From Gammaproteobacteria bacterium (GTDB lineage Bacteria; Pseudomonadota; Gammaproteobacteria; Thiomicrospirales; Thiomicrospiraceae), in contig JAADDM010000235.1 in assembly GCA_013153955.1 (NCBI GenBank), positions 1 through 7,485 on the forward strand: a stretch of 7,485 nt of DNA, given 5' to 3'. Shown in pieces: positions 1-6,081 of this stretch. Under the pieces are notes generated by a model. That model searched no databases. It was not told the DNA's origin and was given only the letters and a program-made list of their open reading frames with translations. The stretch's first letter is position 1, and each line of letters begins with the position of its first letter. The translations under genes and the position numbers were made by a program.

Positions 1-1147
1 CATACTCAAAACCATCGGCAAAACGGGTCGAGACGTTCACCATCACCGAGCTAGAGTCCACCTCGGCGAGAAAACGTCTTGCGGTACTAAAATCTTCGGT
101 AATAATGGATTCCGTATGACCCGAGCTGTACTCTGCGATATGATCCATTGCGGCATCCACATCATTCACAATGCGAATGGACAAAATAGGTGCTAAATAT
201 TCTGTCGCCCAATCTTCATCCGTCGCGCGCGTTGCACGAATAATCGAACAGGTTTTTTGACAACCACGAAGCTCAACACCTTTCTTGGTAAACTGCTTTG
301 CCAACTCAGGTAGAACAGCTTCAGCTTGTGACTTGGCGACTAACAACGTCTCCATCGCATTACACACACCATAGCGATGCGTTTTAGCATTAAAAGCGAC
401 TTTTATCGCCTTATCCACATCCGCTGCATCATCAATATAAACATGGCAAATACCATCTAAATGCTTGATAACAGGCACGCGTGCATTCTGGCTGATACGC
501 TCAATCAGGCCTTTTCCCCCACGAGGGATAATCACATCAACAAACTCAGGCATGGCGATTAGTTCGCCCACCGCAGCACGGTCTGTCGTTGCAACCACCT
601 GCACGGCTGCTTCAGGCAAACCTGCTTTTTCAAGCCCTGTTTTAATACAGCTTGCCAACGCCTGATTTGAGAAAACAGCTTCCGAGCCGCCGCGTAAAAT
701 AGCGGCGTTACCGGATTTTAAGCAGAGTGCAGCCGCATCAATCGTCACATTTGGTCTTGATTCATAAATAATGCCGACCACGCCTAAAGGCATCCGCATC
801 TTACCAATTTGAATGCCTGATGGCAGATAGCGCATATCGTTTATCTCGCCGACAGGATCTTGTAGCCCTGCAACCTGTCTAAGCCCTTCTGCCATCCCTG
901 CAATCCCTGCATCAGTGATGGCTAGACGATCCAACATCGCCGCATCTAGGCCACTCTTTTTACCGTTTGCTAAATCTTTAGCATTCTCTGACTTTAAAAA
1001 TTCAGCCGAACTTTCCAGCGCCTCTGCCATCGCCATCAGCGCGTTATTCTTGTCTTGAGTGCTCGCCTTAACCAAGGCGCGAGAGGCTGCTCTCGCCTGC
1101 TGGCCCAACTCACTCATGTATTGTTTAATATCTGCTATCGTCTTCAT
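1..1147 (-). CDS. proA: Gamma-glutamyl phosphate reductase (glutamate-5-semialdehyde dehydrogenase), C-terminus cut by window edge
   Basis: Catalyses the second step of proline synthesis in the cytoplasm: NADPH-dependent reduction of gamma-glutamyl phosphate to glutamate-5-semialdehyde. 382 residues are visible. The reading frame is open to the left edge, so roughly 35-40 C-terminal residues of a family usually near 417 aa are missing. Visible family blocks are GVVGIIYESRPNVTIDAAA at about 122-140, followed by LKSGNAAILRGGSEA to about 157; VPVIKHLDGICHVYIDD at about 224-240; and GVCNAMETLLV, in which Cys262 (codon 362-364) is the expected catalytic thiol of this aldehyde-dehydrogenase fold. 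The last readable residues, STRFADGFEY, match the conserved stretch before the C-terminal GLGAEIGIS-type segment. I chose the ATG at 1147 because a purine-rich AGAGAGA precedes it at suitable distance. Met11 is a weaker alternative, since the family normally has a short N-terminal extension. It follows holA on the same strand after a 165-base gap, so it may have its own promoter. Confidence 0.96.
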   Translation of the reverse strand, partial: MKTIADIKQYMSELGQQARAASRALVKASTQDKNNALMAMAEALESSAEFLKSENAKDLANGKKSGLDAAMLDRLAITDAGIAGMAEGLRQVAGLQDPVGEINDMRYLPSGIQIGKMRMPLGVVGIIYESRPNVTIDAAALCLKSGNAAILRGGSEAVFSNQALASCIKTGLEKAGLPEAAVQVVATTDRAAVGELIAMPEFVDVIIPRGGKGLIERISQNARVPVIKHLDGICHVYIDDAADVDKAIKVAFNAKTHRYGVCNAMETLLVAKSQAEAVLPELAKQFTKKGVELRGCQKTCSIIRATRATDEDWATEYLAPILSIRIVNDVDAAMDHIAEYSSGHTESIITEDFSTARRFLAEVDSSSVMVNVSTRFADGFEY

Positions 1148-1283
1148 GCCGTTCTCTCTTTGCTTATTCTTTTGCTTGTGCTTATTTAAACGCGTTCATT
1201 CACTCAACACCTTCTAGAAAAAGGCCTGCCATTGAGTAATATCCGCGGTTAATTTGATATTTTTAATGCGCCTGTAATTCACA

Positions 1284-1310
1284 TTTATACTTTGTATGCA
1301 GGTTAGTCAA
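1284..1310 (-). promoter_or_regulatory. Candidate sigma-70 promoter for proA
   Basis: Read on the minus strand, a TTGACT -35-like hexamer (1310-1305) begins 3 bases after the holA stop codon. A TATAAA -10-like hexamer (1289-1284) follows it. The spacer is 15 bases, shorter than the preferred 16-18, which lowers confidence. A start point near 1277 would leave a leader of about 130 bases before the proA ATG. The gap is long compared with the one-base overlap and 3-base spacing upstream, which supports separate control of proA. The rest of 1148-1312 contains no open frame longer than about 10 codons and no convincing terminator for holA. Confidence 0.35.
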
Positions 1311-1312
1311 TG

Positions 1313-2350
1313 TTATTGAGCCATCTTAGAGACCAACTGAGACAAGCCCAACCAGACCTCATCGGCACTCAGCGTCGGCTGAATGCCTTTAATCATCAAA
1401 TCAATATTAAGCGCCGACTTTAATAAAGCCTGCCACGCCACACCATTTTGACGTTTAAGCGCACTGCTGTATTCAGCCTGCTTGGATGACCACACCCCTG
1501 CCTGCTTAAACGCCTGATTCAGAGAACCTTGTTGCATCAGTTGCGACAACTCAATTAACTGCCTCAGCTCTTTAGAGAGTAACCAAAGTAGAATTGGTGC
1601 TTCCACCCCCTCTTGACGCAACCGCATCAACATCTGCTGAGCATAATCCATCCGCCCATTCAAAATCGCAGTCGAGAGTGCAAACAGTTGATAGTGTGCC
1701 TGATCAACCACATTATCCTGAATGACTTGCACACTCACCTCAGAACCCGGCGGCAGAATCAAAGAGAGCTTTAACAACTCTTGATCTGCTGCCAGCAGAT
1801 TGCCCTCAACGCGCTCAGCAAGCAAACTCGCCGCTTCTTGATTCAGAACCAAGCCTTGCTCAGTCGCCTTTTTTTGGCACCAACTAGGTAAGGCGTTAAT
1901 AGGTACAGGCTTTGCCTGAACGACCAGGCCTGCCGATTCAATCGCTTGCACCCACTTAGATTTGGTTTGGCGACTATCCAGTTTTTCACACTGAATGACA
2001 ACCACAACTTCAGGAGGCATGGCCTGGCTATATTGACACCAGTTCTGAATAAACTTAGTACCTTCCCGCCCCGGTGCACCCTTTGGCATATTCACCAAAA
2101 TCATGCGCGTATCAGAAAAAAGTGAGCCCGCTTGTGTCTCCATCTGTAACGACTGCCAATCAAAACTGGCATCCACATCGTACACATCCCCCGTTAAATA
2201 CCCTTGGGCTTTTAAAGTTGAACGTAAGCCATCAAAACAGTCTCGTAAAAACAACGGCTCTTCGCCATACAGCAAATACACAGGCTGAATGGCAAAGCCT
2301 GCTGTCGATTGACTCTGTAGCTGATTCAAAAAAGCACTGGCTAAAATCAT
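1313..2350 (-). CDS. holA: DNA polymerase III delta subunit (clamp loader)
   Basis: Delta subunit of the clamp-loader complex. It binds and opens the beta sliding clamp during chromosome replication in the cytoplasm. The 345-residue length matches the family (343 aa in E. coli). Visible landmarks are VYLLYGEEPLFL at about 24-35, the start of the degenerate AAA-like domain; the EGNLLAADQELLKL block at about 182-195, typical of delta proteins; AHYQLFAL at about 218-225; and LLWLLSKELRQL at about 254-265 in the C-terminal helical collar domain. No classical P-loop is seen, as expected because delta does not bind ATP. The start lies 3 bases after the lptE stop, with only a weak purine-rich stretch upstream, so translation probably depends on coupling to lptE. 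The next in-frame Met is at residue 70, inside the conserved domain, so the ATG at 2350 is the only sensible start. The gene order lptE-holA is the usual gammaproteobacterial one. Confidence 0.96.
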   Translation of the reverse strand: MILASAFLNQLQSQSTAGFAIQPVYLLYGEEPLFLRDCFDGLRSTLKAQGYLTGDVYDVDASFDWQSLQMETQAGSLFSDTRMILVNMPKGAPGREGTKFIQNWCQYSQAMPPEVVVVIQCEKLDSRQTKSKWVQAIESAGLVVQAKPVPINALPSWCQKKATEQGLVLNQEAASLLAERVEGNLLAADQELLKLSLILPPGSEVSVQVIQDNVVDQAHYQLFALSTAILNGRMDYAQQMLMRLRQEGVEAPILLWLLSKELRQLIELSQLMQQGSLNQAFKQAGVWSSKQAEYSSALKRQNGVAWQALLKSALNIDLMIKGIQPTLSADEVWLGLSQLVSKMAQ

Positions 2351-2353
2351 CGT

Positions 2354-2956
2354 CTATTCAACTTGCGTGCGCTTCTGGGTATCTATTTGAGCCTCTGTTT
2401 GAGTCTCAACAGTCGACCTATCCACCGCCACACCTTCAGTATTCAGCTCCGTCAAGGATGCACGTTGAATCATCCCCAATATTTGCAAGGCGAGAGTTTG
2501 TGCCATCTCCCGTTGAATGCTGACCAACTCTCGTTGAGAAGCCAACAGCGCTGATGTAAGTACCTGTCTATCCCGCGAGGTTTCTGCAACAGCAGTCACT
2601 AAAACCTGCTCAGTCGCCACCGAGGTTGCCGTAAAGCCCTGCTTCATCACCAAATATTCTGCCGTCGTATCCCCTAAGCCAGAAAAAGCGGTTCGAGTCG
2701 CGCGATACAAAGAAGGCTGTAACACCACTTGCATCTCCGCGGCCTCTAGCCGATCGACCAGTTCAATGCCCGACTGCTTAATCATTGACTTTAGCGCCAG
2801 CTGAACATCAGGACGCACACCCTTGCCTGCCACCACTTGAATGCGCTTGACGTTCAACGCCCCCATCTCGCCAGTGCCTTTCAAATGAAAGCCACAGCCG
2901 CTCACCAAAATAGTGATTAAGGTGATGAGGATAAGCGACGAGCCTCGACGCATCAT
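2354..2956 (-). CDS. lptE: LPS-assembly lipoprotein LptE (RlpB)
   Basis: Outer-membrane lipoprotein that plugs the LptD barrel and helps insert lipopolysaccharide into the outer leaflet. The 200-residue product has a basic N-terminus (MMRRG), a hydrophobic stretch at about 8-18, and the lipobox VSGC with the lipidated Cys at 21. This is followed by GFHLKG, the characteristic start of mature LptE (E. coli has a very similar segment). The middle (about 35-165) is of the size of the LptE alpha/beta domain. The last 30 or so residues are polar and rich in Thr, Gln and Glu, probably a flexible tail. The start overlaps the leuS stop by one base (TAATG). Two ATGs are adjacent, at 2956 and 2953. An AAAGG sits 3 bases before the first and 6 before the second, so initiation at Met2 is also possible and would not alter the signal peptide. 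As a lipoprotein it is a likely client of the Lnt encoded at the right of the window. Confidence 0.93.
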   Translation of the reverse strand: MMRRGSSLILITLITILVSGCGFHLKGTGEMGALNVKRIQVVAGKGVRPDVQLALKSMIKQSGIELVDRLEAAEMQVVLQPSLYRATRTAFSGLGDTTAEYLVMKQGFTATSVATEQVLVTAVAETSRDRQVLTSALLASQRELVSIQREMAQTLALQILGMIQRASLTELNTEGVAVDRSTVETQTEAQIDTQKRTQVE

Positions 2957-5418
2957 TAGCCTTTAACCACAATATTCACCAAGCGACCCGGCACAACAAT
3001 CTCTTTTACAATCTCTTTACCGTCCATAAATTTAAGCACCGTTTCATCCGCTTTGGCAGTCGCTAAAATGGTCTCTTTATCAGCATCGGCTGCCACTTCA
3101 ATCTTACTGCGTAGCTTACCGTTGACCTGAACCATCAACTCAATTTCTGATTTAACCAGCGCTGACTCGTCTACCGTCGGCCAAGTTGCATCAACCACCA
3201 ACCCGTCTTTACCTAGCGCAATCCAAAGGGTTTGTGCAATATGGGGCGTCATCGGTGATAACATTAAGACCAGTGCTTCCAAGGCCTCTTGCATCACCGA
3301 ACGTCCTGCATCAGATGAATCTTCAAACTTTGAAAGTTCATTCATCAACTCCATACAGGCCGCAATCGCCGTATTAAAGGTTTGACGACGACCCACATCA
3401 TCAGTCACTTTTTGGATGGTTTCGTGTAACTTAAAACGAATCGCTTTAGGCGCTTTTTCAAGCCCTTCTGAAGTGGTTGCGACAGGTACAAGCCCTGTTT
3501 CAATGTGGCTTTGTGCTTGACGCCAAACACGGTTTAGAAAACGGAAGCTGCCCTCAACCCCTTTATCAGACCACTCTAAGCTCTGCTCAGGCGGTGCGGC
3601 AAACATAATAAACAGGCGCACGGTATCTGCCCCAAATTTTTCAATCAGTCCTTGAGGATCAACCGTGTTGCCTTTTGATTTTGACATTTTAGTGCCATCG
3701 AGCAAGACCATGCCTTGTGTCAGCAGTTTCTTAAATGGTTCATTCGAAGAGACCAGCCCTTGATCACGCATCAATTTATGGAAAAAACGCGCATACAATA
3801 GGTGCAAGATAGCGTGTTCAACACCCCCAATATACTGATCAACAGGCGCCCAATAATCGGCACGCTCGTCTAACATCGCCTCTGAGTTACTCTTTGAAGT
3901 ATAACGAGCGTGATACCAAGAAGACTCAAAAAAGGTATCAAAGGTATCCGTCTCACGCGTTGCACGACCGCCACACTGTGGGCATTCGCAGTTTTTAAAA
4001 CTGTCCATTTTCGCCAAGGGAGATCCTGAACCATCCGGAACAACATCTTCAGGCAGCTTAACGGGCAGTTGGTCTTCAGGTACCGGCAACGCACCACACG
4101 CAGGGCAGTAAATGACGGGAATTGGACAGCCCCAATAACGCTGACGAGAAACGCCCCAGTCGCGTAGTCGGTAGTTGGTCTGCTTTTCGCCTAGGTTTTT
4201 CTCGCCGAGTACTTTAGCCATCGCATGCAGAGCTTGCTTAGATTTGAGACCATCAAACTCACCCGAATTGACCAGAATCCCTTTCGCAGTGAACGCTTCT
4301 TCTGAAACATCAGCCATCTCATCGGCATTAGGGGCAATCACGGCTTTAATGGCTAGGCCATACTTCTTAGCAAACTCATAATCACGTTGATCGTGTGCAG
4401 GCACAGACATCACCGCGCCCGTTCCGTAGTTCATCAACACAAAGTTAGCGGCCCAAACAGGTACTTCTTCGCCCGTAATCGGGTGCATGACTCGAATACC
4501 CGTGTCCATGCCTCTCTTTTCCATCGTCTCAAGATCTGCTTCTGCGGTAGAGACATGAGAGCAGTCTTCAATAAAGGCTTCTAAGGCTTCATTGTGAACT
4601 GCAGCCTTCACACACAGCGGGTGATCTGAGGCGATCGCTAGATAGGTTACGCCCATTAAGGTATCAGGGCGCGTGGTGTAAACATCCAACGTTGCCTCTT
4701 TATCTTTAATTGGGAACGAAATTTGCAGACCGGTTGATTTACCAATCCAGTTTCTCTGCATGGTCTTAACCTGTTCAGGCCAACCATCCAATTCATCCAG
4801 GCCTGTTAACAGCTCTTCGGCATAATCGGTGATACGTAAGAACCACTGGTTAATCTCTTTACGTTCAACCTGTGCACCAGAACGCCAGCCTTTGCCATCA
4901 ATAACCTGTTCATTCGCCAAGACCGTCATATCGACAGGATCCCAGTTCACAACCGATAACTTGCGGTAAACCAAGCCTTCTGACATTAACTTCGTAAACA
5001 GCCACTGCTCCCAGCGATAATATTCAGGGTGACAAGTGGCCACTTCGCGCGTCCAGTCGTAGCCTAACCCTAATGATTTAAGCTGGGTACGCATGTAATC
5101 AATATTTTCGTAAGTCCATTTTGCTGGCGCCACATTATTGGCCATCGCCGCATTTTCAGCTGGCAGACCAAAGGCATCCCAACCCATTGGCTGTAATACA
5201 TTTTTACCCTGCATACGCTGATAACGTGAAATCACATCCCCGATGGTGTAGTTACGCACATGCCCCATGTGAAGCTTGCCACTTGGGTAAGGGAACATTG
5301 AGAGACAATAATATTTCTCTTTGTTCTCATCTTCTTCAACCACAAAGGTCTCATTCTCATCCCAATACTTCTGGATTTCTGCTTCAATTTTCTGCGGATT
5401 ATATTGAACTTCTGACAT
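2956..5418 (-). CDS. leuS: Leucyl-tRNA synthetase (class I), without leucine-specific insert
   Basis: Charges tRNA-Leu with leucine in the cytoplasm. The 820-residue protein is complete. Features in order: class I signature HMGH at 50-53 (codons 5271-5260) within the PYPSGKLHMGHVRNYTIGD context; CP1 editing domain with TTRPDTLMG at about 248-256 and GTGAVMSVPAHDQRDYEFA at about 332-350, where Asp346 matches the conserved editing aspartate; a Cys-rich ZN-1-like segment with CPAC at 438-441 and CPQC at 479-482; VSRQRYWG at 423-430; KMSKS at 577-581 (3690-3676); a tRNA-binding helical domain; and a C-terminal domain ending VPGRLVNIVVKG. E. coli LeuRS (860 aa) has an insert of roughly 45-50 residues just before KMSKS that is absent here; GMVLLDG runs straight into TKMSKS. 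The ATG at 5418 gives the normal family N-terminus, and a purine-rich AGAAGAAAA lies just upstream. It is probably the first gene of the leuS-lptE-holA operon. Confidence 0.98.
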   Translation of the reverse strand: MSEVQYNPQKIEAEIQKYWDENETFVVEEDENKEKYYCLSMFPYPSGKLHMGHVRNYTIGDVISRYQRMQGKNVLQPMGWDAFGLPAENAAMANNVAPAKWTYENIDYMRTQLKSLGLGYDWTREVATCHPEYYRWEQWLFTKLMSEGLVYRKLSVVNWDPVDMTVLANEQVIDGKGWRSGAQVERKEINQWFLRITDYAEELLTGLDELDGWPEQVKTMQRNWIGKSTGLQISFPIKDKEATLDVYTTRPDTLMGVTYLAIASDHPLCVKAAVHNEALEAFIEDCSHVSTAEADLETMEKRGMDTGIRVMHPITGEEVPVWAANFVLMNYGTGAVMSVPAHDQRDYEFAKKYGLAIKAVIAPNADEMADVSEEAFTAKGILVNSGEFDGLKSKQALHAMAKVLGEKNLGEKQTNYRLRDWGVSRQRYWGCPIPVIYCPACGALPVPEDQLPVKLPEDVVPDGSGSPLAKMDSFKNCECPQCGGRATRETDTFDTFFESSWYHARYTSKSNSEAMLDERADYWAPVDQYIGGVEHAILHLLYARFFHKLMRDQGLVSSNEPFKKLLTQGMVLLDGTKMSKSKGNTVDPQGLIEKFGADTVRLFIMFAAPPEQSLEWSDKGVEGSFRFLNRVWRQAQSHIETGLVPVATTSEGLEKAPKAIRFKLHETIQKVTDDVGRRQTFNTAIAACMELMNELSKFEDSSDAGRSVMQEALEALVLMLSPMTPHIAQTLWIALGKDGLVVDATWPTVDESALVKSEIELMVQVNGKLRSKIEVAADADKETILATAKADETVLKFMDGKEIVKEIVVPGRLVNIVVKG

Positions 5419-5504
5419 GGCTTTTCTTCTACTTCCAAAGGGTTGTTGTGCGCATAGAGAGATTAAGATTTCACTACTTGCTAATTAAATTAAATAAGTT
5501 CAAT

Positions 5505-5512
5505 ATTATAAT
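5505..5512. promoter_or_regulatory. Divergent leuS / ybeL-like promoter core (symmetric TATAAT)
   Basis: The 123-base gap between leuS and the YbeL-like gene is A+T-rich at its centre. ATTATAAT at 5505-5512 is its own reverse complement, so it supplies a perfect TATAAT -10 on the plus strand (5507-5512) and another on the minus strand (5510-5505). For the plus strand, a start point near 5519 fits the Shine-Dalgarno at 5529-5534 and the ATG at 5542 well. The -35 region there is weak: TTAAAT at 5485-5490 with a 16-base spacer, or ATTAAA at 5484-5489 with 17. For leuS the assignment is less sure, because only a TTG-containing hexamer at a short 14-base spacing is seen, and the leader would be about 80 bases. 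No operator was recognised. Confidence 0.5.
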
Positions 5513-5528
5513 AGAAACTGATGAATAC

Positions 5529-5534
5529 AAGGAG
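5529..5534 (+). promoter_or_regulatory. Strong ribosome binding site of the ybeL-like gene
   Basis: AAGGAG lies 7 bases before the ATG at 5542. This decides the start: the in-frame ATG at 5521 has no such site upstream and falls almost on the transcription start predicted from the TATAAT at 5507-5512. Confidence 0.85.
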
Positions 5535-5541
5535 AAATATA

Positions 5542-5937
5542 ATGAGTGGTAATAAAATGTTAACAGCCTACCGAACCCTGTTAAACCATGCTAAAGAATC
5601 ATACGTCGTCGCTGAGCAGAACACTTGGCAAGTATTGGGGCAAGCGATTGAAAAAACAGAACAAGCTGACCATGCGTTGGCAGAGTTAACCAGCAAAGAG
5701 TTTGCACAAGTTCAAGCGGATGTTCAGGCCGACATTATGCAAACCGCAGAATATTTTGCAGACGTCGAGAAAGGGGTTGAGGAGTTCATCACCATGGATC
5801 TGCCCGTTTTAGAGCAACTGCTCATTGATAAAGCCTTAACCCTAGCTGACCCAACCAACATCACCGTATTAAGAATGCGCTTAGCCGCCGCGTTGGATGA
5901 GAACCACCCTGTATTTGGCCACCAAACCAAGCAGTAA
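5542..5937 (+). CDS. YbeL/DUF1451-like small protein lacking the zinc ribbon
   Basis: 131-residue acidic, probably all-helical cytoplasmic protein with no signal peptide or membrane segment. Its function is unknown. It sits divergent from leuS, the position held by ybeL in E. coli. By eye it resembles the N-terminal helical part of YbeL-type proteins (zinc-ribbon-containing family, formerly DUF1451). The initial Tyr-x-x-Leu region, the block LTSKEFAQVQADVQADI at about 49-65, and DPTNITVLRMRLAAALDENHPVF at about 103-125 can be laid against the E. coli segments LTRTEVDELTRAVRRDL and DKTQ...FQDLNHHGVY. In E. coli the CxxC...CxxC ribbon follows. Here the protein stops a few residues later (GHQTKQ) and contains no cysteine at all. 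The downstream frames show no CxxC pair, so the ribbon does not look recently lost by frameshift. The start is set by AAGGAG 7 bases before 5542. The coding assignment is firm; the family assignment is inference from a remembered sequence and from context. Confidence 0.85.
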   Translation: MSGNKMLTAYRTLLNHAKESYVVAEQNTWQVLGQAIEKTEQADHALAELTSKEFAQVQADVQADIMQTAEYFADVEKGVEEFITMDLPVLEQLLIDKALTLADPTNITVLRMRLAAALDENHPVFGHQTKQ

Positions 5938-5986
5938 CGGCACATCAAAGTCATTGCTAAGTCATCAGAAAACAGGTTTTTTCTAT

Positions 5987-6004
5987 TCTACCAGGCCTGG
6001 TAGA
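5987..6004. repeat. Perfect 18-bp palindrome between convergent genes, possible bidirectional terminator
   Basis: TCTACCAGGCCTGGTAGA reads the same on both strands. It lies in the 144-base gap between the ends of the YbeL-like gene (plus, stop at 5937) and lnt (minus, stop at 6082). As RNA it could fold into a stem of about 7 bp with a GGCC loop in either direction, which suits termination of two converging transcripts. However, neither side carries a proper U-tract straight after the stem: the plus side reads TTCAACATTTT and the minus side AATAGAAAAAA. A protein-binding site is the alternative. Nothing else in the gap looks like a gene. Confidence 0.5.
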
Positions 6005-6081
6005 TTCAACATTTTAGTTAACAAAGGCTTCACTAGAGACTTTGTTTAACGCTTTATGGGCGGTTTTATGGATAACTGCGC

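Noticed and set aside
1167..1238. Two tiny frames on the minus strand upstream of proA (about 10 and 5 codons), considered as a leader peptide
   Set aside because: Neither contains a run of proline codons or an adjacent terminator/antiterminator structure, so there is no support for attenuation.
2074..2523. 149-codon plus-strand open frame across the holA/lptE junction
   Set aside because: It lies wholly opposite two well-recognised genes, lacks a ribosome binding site of note, and its translation has no recognisable family features. It is a shadow frame.
5521..5541. Upstream ATG giving a 138-residue version of the YbeL-like protein
   Set aside because: The added codons contain the AAGGAG ribosome binding site of the ATG at 5542, and the upstream ATG has none of its own.
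5121..5552. 143-codon plus-strand open frame opposite the leuS start
   Set aside because: It is antisense to the HMGH-containing part of LeuRS, runs through the divergent promoter, and overlaps the true start of the YbeL-like gene in another frame.
6020..6046. Inverted repeat AACAAAG...CTTTGTT in the ybeL-like/lnt gap
   Set aside because: The 7-bp stem is mostly A/T with a 13-base loop and no U-tract on either strand. It is too weak to call a terminator.
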